Positions 53,716 through 62,452 are shown, counted from the first letter of the stretch. The stretch is DNA of 64,000 bases from an uncultured Mollicutes bacterium (GCA_900540385.1 UQFY01000003.1:1-64000); one strand, 5' to 3'. The notes: generated by a model from the letters alone, not told the origin. Numbers and translations: made by a program.

Positions 53716-53815
53716 TTCAAAATGATTTGATTCAAATTGTTTTGAATTATTTTAGCATGTTTTATTTGTGTATGGAAATATTATTCAGATTGATTTGATT
53801 CAAATTGATTTGAAC
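53716..53815. repeat. Two copies of palindrome family 3 upstream of the DUF234 ATPase gene
   Basis: Copy at 53716-53747: TTCAAAATGA, TTTGATTCAAA, TTGTTTTGAAT. Copy at 53784-53815: TTCAGATTGA, TTTGATTCAAA, TTGATTTGAAC. Same arm-inner-arm design, 68 bases apart, in the promoter region of the gene. Confidence 0.75.
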
Positions 53816-53942
53816 TAGATTTATTTTGCATTGCGTTTGAAAAAAATGAAGAGAGTACAACGTTTTCTTTATTTGGAAAAAAATTACGTTCTTTTTGTTA
53901 ATTTGTTCGCGAAAAGTCGTAATCGATAAAGACTTCTAAAAC

Positions 53943-54623
53943 CTATTTATTCTTTCCTATTTTCTGAGTTAATGCTTCATCCGTAATTCCTTTCCAAAAT
54001 CTTGCAATCTCGATGATTTCCTCAATATCTCTGTCAATCATGAAGATGGCTGCAGCAATCGCTTCAACACAGGTTGCAATACGTTTATGATTCATATCTC
54101 TTTTATGCATGATGTAAGTCTTAGGCATGTAGTCATCTTCCGAATCATATTTCATACGTCGTAGAATGTCATATCTTTTGCCAATGACTTCGACATAGTT
54201 TTTATCACTTTCGTATTTCTCTTTCTCGATAGTTAGGTGATCCACTCCATATAAAACGTCACAAAAAGCGAGTTTCAAAACGGCATCTCCATAGGTTGCC
54301 ATTTCAACGTTGTTGGGAACGGTGGGCAGATTGTGTTTTCGCAAATAATTGTTACGTGAACGATCCGTAAGAGCTCGTATCATTAAAGGATGGTCCTTTA
54401 ATCTTTCTAAACAGTCGAGGAAAAGGTCATCTTCATCCCTGAAAGGTATCCTGTGCTGGTTGCATAGCTTCGTTAAAACCGATCTAGCTTTCGCATTTGG
54501 TTTGCTCTCCCCTTTTTCCCAACGGCCGATGCTCCTAGAGGAAACACCTAGTTTTCTAGCAAAGTCAGCTTGGCTTAGTTTCATCTCATTGCGGAGTTTC
54601 TTAATGGAAATGCTCCATTTCAT
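53943..54623 (-). CDS. XRE helix-turn-helix protein with RNase III/Mini-III-like domain
   Basis: 226 residues. Residues about 5-55 are an XRE HTH (LRNEMKLSQADFARKLGVSS, then IGRWEKGESKPN). Residues about 105-205 resemble the RNase III catalytic fold: VEMATYGDAVLKLAF recalls the AYxGDAVYEL box of Mini-III, and KRIATCVEAIAAAIF recalls RHATGFEALIGYLY. The two acids essential in Mini-III (Asp of GDA, Glu of FEA) are kept here as Asp113 and Glu187; the extra Glu of full RNase III is Ala. No dsRNA-binding domain. I know of no such fusion. An ACGTG-GGAA-CACGT palindrome lies 56 bases upstream of the start. Confidence 0.8.
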   Translation of the reverse strand: MKWSISIKKLRNEMKLSQADFARKLGVSSRSIGRWEKGESKPNAKARSVLTKLCNQHRIPFRDEDDLFLDCLERLKDHPLMIRALTDRSRNNYLRKHNLPTVPNNVEMATYGDAVLKLAFCDVLYGVDHLTIEKEKYESDKNYVEVIGKRYDILRRMKYDSEDDYMPKTYIMHKRDMNHKRIATCVEAIAAAIFMIDRDIEEIIEIARFWKGITDEALTQKIGKNK

Positions 54624-54678
54624 AAAGTTAACCCTCTATTTATCTTGGATTTAAATATTATAAACGCAGTAAATCGAT

Positions 54679-54692
54679 ACGTGGGAACACGT
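54679..54692. promoter_or_regulatory. Candidate operator ACGTGGGAACACGT
   Basis: Inverted repeat ACGTG-N4-CACGT upstream of the HTH-RNase III-like gene, next to a minus-strand TATAAT. Likely autoregulation site of the XRE domain (inference). Confidence 0.5.
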
Positions 54693-54727
54693 TCTTATCT
54701 AAAAAGAGTTTGAACCGCTTCAAAAAA

Positions 54728-54820
54728 CTAAAGATTTATCTTTTTCTTCACGAAAGCGGATAGTTTTTCGAATTGTTCTTTAAACCATTTTGTACTTAAA
54801 TACAAAGTCTCATCATTCAC
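54728..54820 (-). CDS. Possible 30-residue ORF or gene remnant
   Basis: GTG start with AAAGGA upstream; the peptide contains NDETLYLSTKWFKEQFEKLS, which looks like the tail of a larger protein. A further fragment in another frame (KRILGAYYAVLTIDRKPECC) lies just upstream to about 54950. Together they suggest a broken gene. Nothing else is seen in 54624-54950. Confidence 0.3.
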   Translation of the reverse strand: MNDETLYLSTKWFKEQFEKLSAFVKKKINL

Positions 54821-54950
54821 TTTGTATTCCTTTGTAGATCAATGGCTTTTCTTGCAACATTCTGGTTTTCTATCGATGGTTAAAACTGCATAATAAGCCC
54901 CAAGGATTCTCTTCGACTCATCTTTATCTTTAAGAGGAGATATTTCCCTC

Positions 54951-55703
54951 TTAGGAAATGGTTTTGTATTTAGAATAGCCAAAATAAAGCAAAGGTAGTA
55001 GAACGGAGGTGTTAATAGGAAAAATAGAGTTTTCCATTTGGAGTTCTTTTATTTGTCGTTGATATACATTCATTCCGTATTCCTCAGACACCAATTCCTC
55101 ATAAGGAAGTTTTTTGTCGAAGCTTCCATGAAAAAGGAAATTGGATTCCTTCAATGCTGTCAAAATGTACGTTTTATATTTCGAAAATGAAATGTTTTTA
55201 CAGTTAATCCCTAAATTCCTTTCGGAAATTGAACGCTTGTAATTTGCAAATTCCAAACGATTGATTTTACTTTGCGTATACATCGTTTCTGAAGCGATTT
55301 TTTCCTGAAAAGATTCAAACATCGGATAATTGATAAACAACAAACCATTCTCTGTATCGTTATTAAAAATATCCAACATCTGTCTAACTGCGATTATTTT
55401 ATCCTCATCGGACATTGTCTTTTCTTGAAAATCGAAATCAAAAACAAGATATTTTGTCCCAAATCGCATTCCTTTGATTTTTGCCTTTTGTTCCTTTGGA
55501 ATAGAGGGGGAGAATTCGATTGCCTTTTCTAAATCAATTTCAAAATCATAGCCTTTCATTTCTTGAAAAAGGGAATAGATATTACAGCCAAAAGGCACAA
55601 GACGTATATCATCATTCAAACCGATATAATTACGATTGAAAGTCTCGAAAAAAGTTGTTTCTTTCTCGACGCCTTCCACCAAAACCAAGATTTTCTCAGA
55701 CAT
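54951..55703 (-). CDS. TOPRIM-like partner of the upstream AAA ATPase
   Basis: 250 residues. ILVLVEGVEKETTFF (Glu10) and KYLVFDFDF (Asp89, Asp91) match the E and DxD acids of a TOPRIM nuclease fold; NYPMFESF (Glu130) follows, as in RloB/DUF4435-like proteins. The start ATG 55703 overlaps the ATPase stop by eight bases; the frame open to 55799 is a shadow. An AAA_15-type ATPase with a TOPRIM-like partner is the design of several abortive defence systems (AbiL, PARIS). Family identity is not proven. Confidence 0.65.
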   Translation of the reverse strand: MSEKILVLVEGVEKETTFFETFNRNYIGLNDDIRLVPFGCNIYSLFQEMKGYDFEIDLEKAIEFSPSIPKEQKAKIKGMRFGTKYLVFDFDFQEKTMSDEDKIIAVRQMLDIFNNDTENGLLFINYPMFESFQEKIASETMYTQSKINRLEFANYKRSISERNLGINCKNISFSKYKTYILTALKESNFLFHGSFDKKLPYEELVSEEYGMNVYQRQIKELQMENSIFPINTSVLLPLLYFGYSKYKTIS

Positions 55704-56817
55704 GAAAATCATTACTCCTATAGATCTTCTCCAAGTTATGACCTTGACGAAGATCTTTTGAGGTGCAATCCGCCAAATTTGCAATATGATTATTTCCAAT
55801 TAAGAACAAACAATCCGGTCGCATTAAATCGTTGTTCATCAAAGAAGTGTTATGAGTGGTCACAAAAGATTGAAAATGAGTGTCTTCATTTAATTTCCTA
55901 ATAATTGCCGCACTCAACTCATAATGATAAAACGCATCAAATTCATCAATGAAAACGAAAGAATATTCATGGAAGTTAATGCTCCAATAGTAAAACAATT
56001 CCAAAGCCTGTGTTCCGGTGGAAAATATGGCATTCAAAGGCACAGAGCCATAAGCGAACTTTGCAAAAATCCTTTGGATCGATCTACCCGTTGAAGGATT
56101 GATTTGGGGTTTTAAAACCAAATCATAATGCAAACCAGCGTCTGCTAAAAAGTTCTTGAAATCTGCTAATTTATCTTCTTTGATGATTCTTTGCTCGATG
56201 TTCTCTCCTATACCCCTACCCTCAAATTCGTTTCCTTGATTCAAACAACGGAACCAAAGCATGCCAGACACAAAATGAAATAGTTTAGAAATGGGTGAGT
56301 TTTCATCAAATTTGAAAGTTCTATAAAGAAAAAGCAAAGCGGAAAGTCCCTCATTCATTGAGGCGAAGGACAGTTTTTCCGTTCCCGGGAAATTTGAAAT
56401 AACTTTATTTTTATCTCCGTTATAAAGAAACATGAGTTCTCCATTAACGAATATTTTCTCTGAAGTGATGGAGAAAACGCTCTTTTTCGTATATTCATAA
56501 ACGAGTTCATCATGTCCAAATACGAAGGTATAGGAGAAAAAAGCGTCTTCTTTGGAATCTAAGCAGCAAAACGTTGGATTAAGGTCAACCGCAAAAATAT
56601 TCTGAGAATTGTTGATCATGAGATTTTTTTCAATATCAAATAACGCTCTTCCCAAATTGGATTTCCCAGAGCCATTTTTTCCATAGATAATCCCTTTATT
56701 GACAACCCCATTTTGAATGAGTTCTTTTTGAAAGTCATATTTTCCTTTTCGGCTTAAATCCAACGTGATAGTTTCTTTGAAATTTCGATAGCCTTTGACT
56801 GAAAACTTTTTAAGCAT
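55696..56817 (-). CDS. AAA_15/OLD-like ATPase (defence-type)
   Basis: 373 residues. The N-terminus FSVKGYRNFKETITLDLS and Walker A GKNGSGKS (46-53) are those of SMC/ABC-like AAA_15 ATPases; Walker B FVFIDEFDAF and the TTHNTSLMNN switch follow near the C-terminus. This class acts as sensor/motor in two-gene phage defence modules. TTGGAGA precedes the ATG. Translationally coupled to the downstream TOPRIM-like gene. Confidence 0.88.
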   Translation of the reverse strand: MLKKFSVKGYRNFKETITLDLSRKGKYDFQKELIQNGVVNKGIIYGKNGSGKSNLGRALFDIEKNLMINNSQNIFAVDLNPTFCCLDSKEDAFFSYTFVFGHDELVYEYTKKSVFSITSEKIFVNGELMFLYNGDKNKVISNFPGTEKLSFASMNEGLSALLFLYRTFKFDENSPISKLFHFVSGMLWFRCLNQGNEFEGRGIGENIEQRIIKEDKLADFKNFLADAGLHYDLVLKPQINPSTGRSIQRIFAKFAYGSVPLNAIFSTGTQALELFYYWSINFHEYSFVFIDEFDAFYHYELSAAIIRKLNEDTHFQSFVTTHNTSLMNNDLMRPDCLFLIGNNHIANLADCTSKDLRQGHNLEKIYRSNDFHV

Positions 56818-56959
56818 CTTTGTTTCTCCAAGTGTAATTTTTTTACACTTACTATTCTATTTTCTTTTTTAGAGAAAACAAGAAAAAGTTGGAGTATGCG
56901 AAAACGAATGAACCAAATAAATATAGAAGTATTTACCAAAGTGTGGATGGAAAACTAGC

Positions 56960-57130
56960 CTAATATCGGGTTCTGCTCTTGAAGGCTGCACTTGTTTGGT
57001 AGTATTCCCGCACCAACTCGTCTTCTGCGGTTACTAAAAGGCCAACTTCCATTTGGCTATTATTGCCAATATTCCAGCTGGCGAAGCCGACGCTAACAAG
57101 GGAAAGATTGCTTAGAAATAAAGCCCTCGC
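56960..57130 (-). pseudogene. Remnant of a phospholipase D-like nuclease domain
   Basis: 57 open codons without start, ending at TAG 56960: LVSVGFASWNIGNNSQMEVG, then LLVTAEDELVREYYQ. This resembles the IGSxNWxxNG...EVG segment that follows the HKD motif in PLD-type nucleases; the HKD part is missing and a stop precedes the fragment. It is more GC-rich than its surroundings. No other feature in 56818-57258. Confidence 0.45.
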
Positions 57131-57258
57131 TCACGAGTCGCGAATCGATCTTTTTTTGTTAATGTCTTTAGATTCATAAAAGAATTTTGTACAAAAAGAG
57201 ACAATATAAAGACAAAATGTCAATCGTGGGGCTATAAGTTATTTCGTTTTATCAACCA

Positions 57259-57906
57259 CTAGCTTTCTTCTATTTCTTTTTCTAAGATGACTAAGCCTGT
57301 TTCTCTAGCGCGAACGGCTAATTGAGTTCTAGAACGGAAACCCGTTTTCATTAACATGTCGGCAACATGATTCTTAATTACTCCTGGAGAAACAGAGAGT
57401 TTCTTAGCAATTTCAATATTGCTATACCCTCCTGTCATAAAACGGAGGATTTCTAGTTCTTTTTCCGTGAATTCTTTGCTGGAAGAAAGACCTATTTGAA
57501 CAGGAAGGGTTTCTTTCGGATAGACTCTTTCTCCTTGCATGACTTTTTCCATAATAGGAAGGATACCTTCCTTACTTTCTTTATACCAAAATCCTTCCAC
57601 CCCTATTTCTTTAGCACGGCGAATATAGGAACATTCGGGCATGGAAGTCACGATAATGATTTTGATTTTAGGGAATTTGGATTTGATGAGTTTAGCCGCT
57701 TCAAGACCACTTTCACCATTTTCCGTGACCACGTCCATTAGAATTAAATCAATAGGCTTTGAGTAACAAACAATATCCGCTACAGAAGCGTTCTCGATAG
57801 CCATTTCCAAATGAAAATCCTTCGAGGATTCGATGTAATGAGAAAAAAGAGCTTTGGGCATTTGTTGATCTTCGACAAGTAAAACGGAATATTTCTTTTC
57901 TTTCAT
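57259..57906 (-). CDS. NarL/LuxR-family response regulator
   Basis: 215 residues. Receiver domain (about 5-125) with the phospho-acceptor Asp58 in LILMDVV, Thr86 and Lys109; a LuxR-type HTH (about 145-205) with LTEKELEILRFMTGGYSNIE and SVSPGVIKNHVADMLMKTG. It should bind DNA as a dimer after phosphorylation by the kinase encoded just upstream (4-base ATGA overlap). Target genes are unknown. Confidence 0.93.
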   Translation of the reverse strand: MKEKKYSVLLVEDQQMPKALFSHYIESSKDFHLEMAIENASVADIVCYSKPIDLILMDVVTENGESGLEAAKLIKSKFPKIKIIIVTSMPECSYIRRAKEIGVEGFWYKESKEGILPIMEKVMQGERVYPKETLPVQIGLSSSKEFTEKELEILRFMTGGYSNIEIAKKLSVSPGVIKNHVADMLMKTGFRSRTQLAVRARETGLVILEKEIEES

Positions 57907-59177
57907 AAAATAATCCTCAAAAGAAAGGTGTCTTTGCTAACAATTTCCATCTTGCCTAGATTTTCTTCCACAAGTTTTCGTAAAGAGGAAAGCCCTCCAC
58001 TTTCTAGAATCTCTTTTTTAGGCAAGATGCCATCGTTTCTGATTTCTATTATATCGTGTAGGTTCTCCTTTTTTAATGTCACAAATAGAGTTTTTGCCTG
58101 TGCATGTTTTACGGCATTGGTGAGACTTTCATGGATTGCTTGGAGAAGGATTTTCTCTTCTTGGCTGTCTTTTTCAAATTTTTCCCCTTGAAAAATAATC
58201 TCGATTCCGATTCGTTTGGCCGTTTCTTCAAGCACCTGAAGTCCATCTTTCTTTTCTTCTTTTTCGTTTGTTAAAAAATCGTTAATCCCTTTTTCCCAAA
58301 GGAGAAGAAGTTCCTCTTTCTCCGAATGGCTTAGGTTTTGTTTCATTTTTTCTTTTGTGATTAATAAGAGCTTCCCTAAATTCCCATGGATATGAATCTT
58401 TGTCTCAAGGATTTCTCTTTCAGTGATAAGCTCTTTCGCATTCTTCTCATAAGAAAGAAGACGTTTCTGCAAGCGTTGCAATTCCTTTGTTTTCTTTTCT
58501 AATTCTTTTGTTAGTTCGTAGGTCTTTGTGATATCACTTTCGTCAATTTCATGGATGGTTTTCTTCTCTATTTGGTGAAGATAATGACGGAAAAAAAGAA
58601 CTTTTTCATCTTTTTGAAGAATGACTTCCTTAGGGGAAATAGAAAGATAAGTCACATCCGGAATTTCTTTCTTTTCCAGACGTTCATAGAATGTCGAACC
58701 ATTTAATAACGCTTCCTTGTCTAACAAGAAAGACGCATCATCCATCTCCGTATTCGAAAGACGAATCAAACCGTTATCCTCATAGAAACATATGCCCATC
58801 GGTAAGGTGTCGAAGCTTTCTTTAATCGATAGAGGCGAGAGATTCTTTTTTCTCCAAAAGAAGAAATAAACGAATTCCAAGATCAGAAGAAGGAATAAGA
58901 ACATTACAAATAGGAGAAACACCCATAAAGGCAATTTCAAGAAAGAATAGGAAGGTTCGAACACCTCTTCTTCCATTTGATAAAGGTAACATCCTCGCAT
59001 ACTAAGGAAAACCAAGATAAAGGAAAGAATAAGCGAGATGGAAGAAAGAGTAATGAGCCCTGCTTTCTTACAAAATAGAATACTAAGGAAAATAGAGAGG
59101 ATAGAAAGAAATAAAGCAACGATGAAAAGAATGACAATAATTTGTTGAACATAGAAAGGGGAAGAAAGAAAACTCAT
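57903..59177 (-). CDS. Sensor histidine kinase (NarL partner type)
   Basis: 424 residues. Three or four transmembrane helices within 1-108, a PAS-like segment (about 117-210), a coiled coil (215-260), a dimerisation/phospho-acceptor region with His262/His264 in ETKIHIHGNLGKLLL, and a HATPase_c domain with HESLTNAVKHA (Asn354), RNDG and GGLSSLR. This is the HisKA_3-like kinase type that pairs with LuxR regulators. Overlaps both neighbours by four bases, so three genes are translated as one unit. Confidence 0.9.
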   Translation of the reverse strand: MSFLSSPFYVQQIIVILFIVALFLSILSIFLSILFCKKAGLITLSSISLILSFILVFLSMRGCYLYQMEEEVFEPSYSFLKLPLWVFLLFVMFLFLLLILEFVYFFFWRKKNLSPLSIKESFDTLPMGICFYEDNGLIRLSNTEMDDASFLLDKEALLNGSTFYERLEKKEIPDVTYLSISPKEVILQKDEKVLFFRHYLHQIEKKTIHEIDESDITKTYELTKELEKKTKELQRLQKRLLSYEKNAKELITEREILETKIHIHGNLGKLLLITKEKMKQNLSHSEKEELLLLWEKGINDFLTNEKEEKKDGLQVLEETAKRIGIEIIFQGEKFEKDSQEEKILLQAIHESLTNAVKHAQAKTLFVTLKKENLHDIIEIRNDGILPKKEILESGGLSSLRKLVEENLGKMEIVSKDTFLLRIIL

Positions 59178-60820
59178 ACACGTCCCCCTTCTTTTGAAGA
59201 AAATGGCAAAGTGAAATATATGCTATCCCCTTCTTTTTGAATGTTCACATTCGGGAATTCTTTAGAAAGAGAAGGGAACGTATCCATTTTCCCATCCATC
59301 TCTAGAGAGAAAAGAAGGGTGTCCCCCTCCTTTTTTAAGGAAACGAAAAGGGAGGAAGGCATATCTTCTAAAGAAAAAAGACAAGTTTCAAAGAAATCAT
59401 AAAGCAGACATACTTTCTCGCTCAGAAACTCTCCTTTTATTGAGGAATCATAATGACAATCGATATTCAATAAAGAGAGATAAGTGAAGGACTCTTGAAG
59501 GGAGAAAGAGAATTCTTGGATATTCATCATGGAAGCCTTCTTAGAAATTAAAAGAAGATTGTTCCTTCTTTTTAAGTAAGCCATCTTGACGCATGCAAGA
59601 TACATCTCTTTTTGAAACGTTAAAGAATCCTCCTCTTTTTTAGCAAGAGAAAGGATTTCCTGTATTTTATTCAATTCTTCTTGGCTGTTTCTTTCGATTT
59701 CGGAATAGAGTTTATTTTCTTCTTCGAGCTGGAGTTTCTTTTCTTTTAATTTATTTTCATAAGCAAGAAGTTCGTTCTTTTCATGAAGAGATTCGTTGGT
59801 TTCCTCAAGAAGACGGTTCATCTCATGAATCTTTGAAAGGTTCTCTTTCCAAAAGACATATCCTCCATGGATTCTTTTAGAGGATAAACGGATATCTTTC
59901 GTGATTAATACGGGAGATAGGCTTGCTTGACGAATGCTTTCCTTATCTATTTCCGTACTCTTTTTTGAAAGATATTTCTCATTGAAGGATTCATCCACGA
60001 TAAAAGGAGAACATTCTGAAATATGAAAATATTCCGCATAGAAAAGATTTGTTGGAATTAAACCGATGGAAATTGCACTTTCGATAAGAACAATGCAAGT
60101 AAAGCAAAGAAGTTCTGGTACTTTGAAGAAAGAAACGTCCAAAAGAAAGGCCGTCATGGAAAAGAGGATGCAGAAAAGAAGGCAAAAGAAAGGAAACCAT
60201 ATCCTTTTTCTACAAGCGGAAACCTTGCATTTTAGGAAAAGAGTTAAAAGAGCAAGCAAAGTAACAAGAAACTCCCAAGCAAAAGCTAAATAAAAGACAA
60301 CACCATGCGTGTAGTTCATCTTTTCGTTAGCAAAATAAAAGGAGAAGGCCCAATTATGAAAATCATTCGTATAAATAAGAAGGACGAGCAAAATAGCGGG
60401 TAAATAAAGAAGATAGAAATAATTCTTAAGAGGCCTTCTTTCTAAGCTAAGAGCCACGCATAGTAATGTCGGAGGAATAAAACATTGAGGAACGTAGTAG
60501 GAATACCACATATATCGGTTTAAGGTATCCATGCTAGAGGTTAAACCGTATTTCACCATTCTCACAAAAAGAAAGAAAACAATCAGGGCATCCATAAAAA
60601 GAAAGAAAAGCTTAAGATCTTTACGAACCATCCTTAGAAGCAAAGAAACGCCCCACCCTATCGCTAAAAAGATAAGGATGAAATGGGCCAAAAGAGCAAA
60701 TAAAACGTGATAGAACTCACTAAGATAAGAATCGAAGGCTTGGAAGATACCTGCCAAAAGGAAAAGGAAAAACGAAAAAGAATAAACGATAAGTGCCTTC
60801 TTCGAAAGGAGTTTATTCAT
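59174..60820 (-). CDS. Seven-helix sensor protein with degenerate kinase-like C-terminus
   Basis: 548 residues. About seven to eight transmembrane helices in 1-255, as in 7TM histidine kinase sensor modules; then a soluble linker, a long Glu/Lys coiled coil (about 325-395), and a C-terminus whose last part (GDSIYFTLPFSSKEGGRV) looks like the end of a HATPase domain, but no N-box or phospho-His region is visible. It may be a pseudokinase that modulates the true kinase next to it. First gene of the sensor operon; -10-like TATACT just upstream. Confidence 0.8.
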   Translation of the reverse strand: MNKLLSKKALIVYSFSFFLFLLAGIFQAFDSYLSEFYHVLFALLAHFILIFLAIGWGVSLLLRMVRKDLKLFFLFMDALIVFFLFVRMVKYGLTSSMDTLNRYMWYSYYVPQCFIPPTLLCVALSLERRPLKNYFYLLYLPAILLVLLIYTNDFHNWAFSFYFANEKMNYTHGVVFYLAFAWEFLVTLLALLTLFLKCKVSACRKRIWFPFFCLLFCILFSMTAFLLDVSFFKVPELLCFTCIVLIESAISIGLIPTNLFYAEYFHISECSPFIVDESFNEKYLSKKSTEIDKESIRQASLSPVLITKDIRLSSKRIHGGYVFWKENLSKIHEMNRLLEETNESLHEKNELLAYENKLKEKKLQLEEENKLYSEIERNSQEELNKIQEILSLAKKEEDSLTFQKEMYLACVKMAYLKRRNNLLLISKKASMMNIQEFSFSLQESFTYLSLLNIDCHYDSSIKGEFLSEKVCLLYDFFETCLFSLEDMPSSLFVSLKKEGDTLLFSLEMDGKMDTFPSLSKEFPNVNIQKEGDSIYFTLPFSSKEGGRV

Positions 60821-60959
60821 CTTTTTCCACCACAGTTTCTAAAAGAAGTATAACATAAAGTCTTTTTAAAGAAAAAAGCGTCAACTGAGCGGAGCCTCCC
60901 CTCGAACATAGGGATTAAGAGATAAGACGGCTAGATGTTTCCTACAAAATAAAAAAATC

Positions 60960-61009
60960 TATTCGAAATTTTCCAAAGACTTTGGTTTTTTTCGACTAGA
61001 TTATCTTTT
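60960..61009. repeat. Nested palindrome family 2, 3' copy
   Basis: ATTCGAAATTTT, inner palindrome CCAAAGACTTTGG, TTTTTTTCGACTAG, continuing over the last three codons and stop of the ATPase gene (61001). Nearly identical to 62403-62452. Confidence 0.85.
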
Positions 61010-62332
61010 GAGGCTATTTTCATCCAAAAGAAAATCAAAAACATCAACAATGAGGAATCCATTTTCATCCACACGAGGTGGAAGTCCATCTTTGACGACA
61101 ATGATTTTTTTAAAGGAATCATTGATGTAATAAAGGGACTTTTTCTCTCTCGCTCTCGTTTTTTCCTCTTCCATATTTAGACAAACTTGAATGTAATACC
61201 TCTCCATATTGCGATAGGCGATAAAATCCACCTCGAGAGAGGATTCTTTATATATTTTTTTGCCATTCTTGTCTTTTCGATCCGTCATTTCATTGACATC
61301 GATTTCTCCCACATCAACAAAATATCCACGATAACGAAGTTCGTTATAGACAATGTTTTCCATTAGATGCCCCTCTTCGATTTGTTTGAATAAAAGCCTA
61401 GCGTTTCTTACGCCAATATCTTCAAAATAGACTTTATAGGGGGTGTTGATGTAGGCGTTTCCTTTGATGTTATATTTCTTAGCCTTAGAAACAAGGAAAG
61501 AATCTTGAAGATAATCAATATATTGATCAATAGTATCGTCAGTCACTTGGATATGTTTATTGGAACGAAATACGTCTTCTAACTTGCTAGGAGAGACTCC
61601 ATTTCCAACGTTGGAAGAAAGAACGTCGAATAAATCAGAGAGAACATTCATATTTCTCACCCCTTTACGGTCTTTGATATCCTTAAGATAGATTTCATCG
61701 CAAAGAGAAACGAGCATGTCTTCTCTTTCTTTTTCTTCTTTCTGACGATAAACAATTGGCATGCCGCCCGTAAGAATGTATTGTCTCCACGCTTCACTTG
61801 GGGAAAGAGATAGGCCTTCAACAAGTTCCTTAAAGGTCAAAGGAAGGACATGAATGGAACTTTTTCTTCCTCTAAAAGTGGTCTCCACTTCGGAGGATAA
61901 CATTTGAGAATTACTTCCTGTTACATACACATCAAAATTAGAATGGTGAAGGAAACCATTCAAGGTGCCGCTAAACGAATCCAATAACTGGATTTCATCT
62001 AAAAGAAGGAAAAAGGGATCGGAGTCATTCGTAATGGAAGCGATATAGGCACGGAACTTCTTCGAATTGACGGTGTAGAGATTTTTCCCTTGGCGAATTT
62101 TGGTCTCCTCGTTTGGGAAAAAAGCGTCAATTTTATCCAAATCTTCATCATTGTCGAAGGCAAAACGGATGATATGGTCCTCTTTAACGCCTTGAGATAA
62201 TAAGGTGCGGTAAAAGAGTTGATTCAGAAGATAGGATTTTCCACATCTCCTGACGCCTGTTATGACCTTAATCAAAGAATTTCCTTCGTAGCTCTTAAGT
62301 TGATTAATGTAACGAGTTCTTTGAAATTCCAT
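61001..62332 (-). CDS. AAA+ ATPase with DUF4143 domain (type B, copy 2)
   Basis: 443 residues, full-length homologue of the 49361-50689 protein. Walker A GVRRCGKS, Walker B FLLLDEIQLLDSF, sensor VTGSNSQMLSSEV, FEDIGVRNARL, and a nuclease-like LEVDFIAYRNMERYYIQV in DUF4143. AAAGGAAAA precedes the ATG, and TATAAT lies about 40 bases further up (minus strand). Flanked on both sides by a 50-base direct repeat; the 3' copy includes its own last codons, and the upstream copy therefore ends like the tail of a lost second gene. Confidence 0.9.
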   Translation of the reverse strand: MEFQRTRYINQLKSYEGNSLIKVITGVRRCGKSYLLNQLFYRTLLSQGVKEDHIIRFAFDNDEDLDKIDAFFPNEETKIRQGKNLYTVNSKKFRAYIASITNDSDPFFLLLDEIQLLDSFSGTLNGFLHHSNFDVYVTGSNSQMLSSEVETTFRGRKSSIHVLPLTFKELVEGLSLSPSEAWRQYILTGGMPIVYRQKEEKEREDMLVSLCDEIYLKDIKDRKGVRNMNVLSDLFDVLSSNVGNGVSPSKLEDVFRSNKHIQVTDDTIDQYIDYLQDSFLVSKAKKYNIKGNAYINTPYKVYFEDIGVRNARLLFKQIEEGHLMENIVYNELRYRGYFVDVGEIDVNEMTDRKDKNGKKIYKESSLEVDFIAYRNMERYYIQVCLNMEEEKTRAREKKSLYYINDSFKKIIVVKDGLPPRVDENGFLIVDVFDFLLDENSLKR

Positions 62333-62402
62333 GATCTTTTTTCCTTTAAGCCTTTGTTTTTTTCGATTACATTATACTAAAAAAATAAATTTTATCCATT
62401 TC

Positions 62403-62452
62403 TATTCGAAATTTTCCAAAGACTTTGGATTTTTTCGACTAGATTATCTTTT
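62403..62452. repeat. Nested palindrome family 2, 5' copy
   Basis: Same 50 bases as at 60960-61009 with one or two differences, including the minus-strand AAAAGATAATCTAG that encodes the end of the ATPase in the other copy. Confidence 0.85.

Noticed and set aside
55704..55799. N-terminal extension of the TOPRIM-like protein
   Set aside because: It lies entirely within the upstream ATPase gene; the coupled ATG 55703 gives the natural start.
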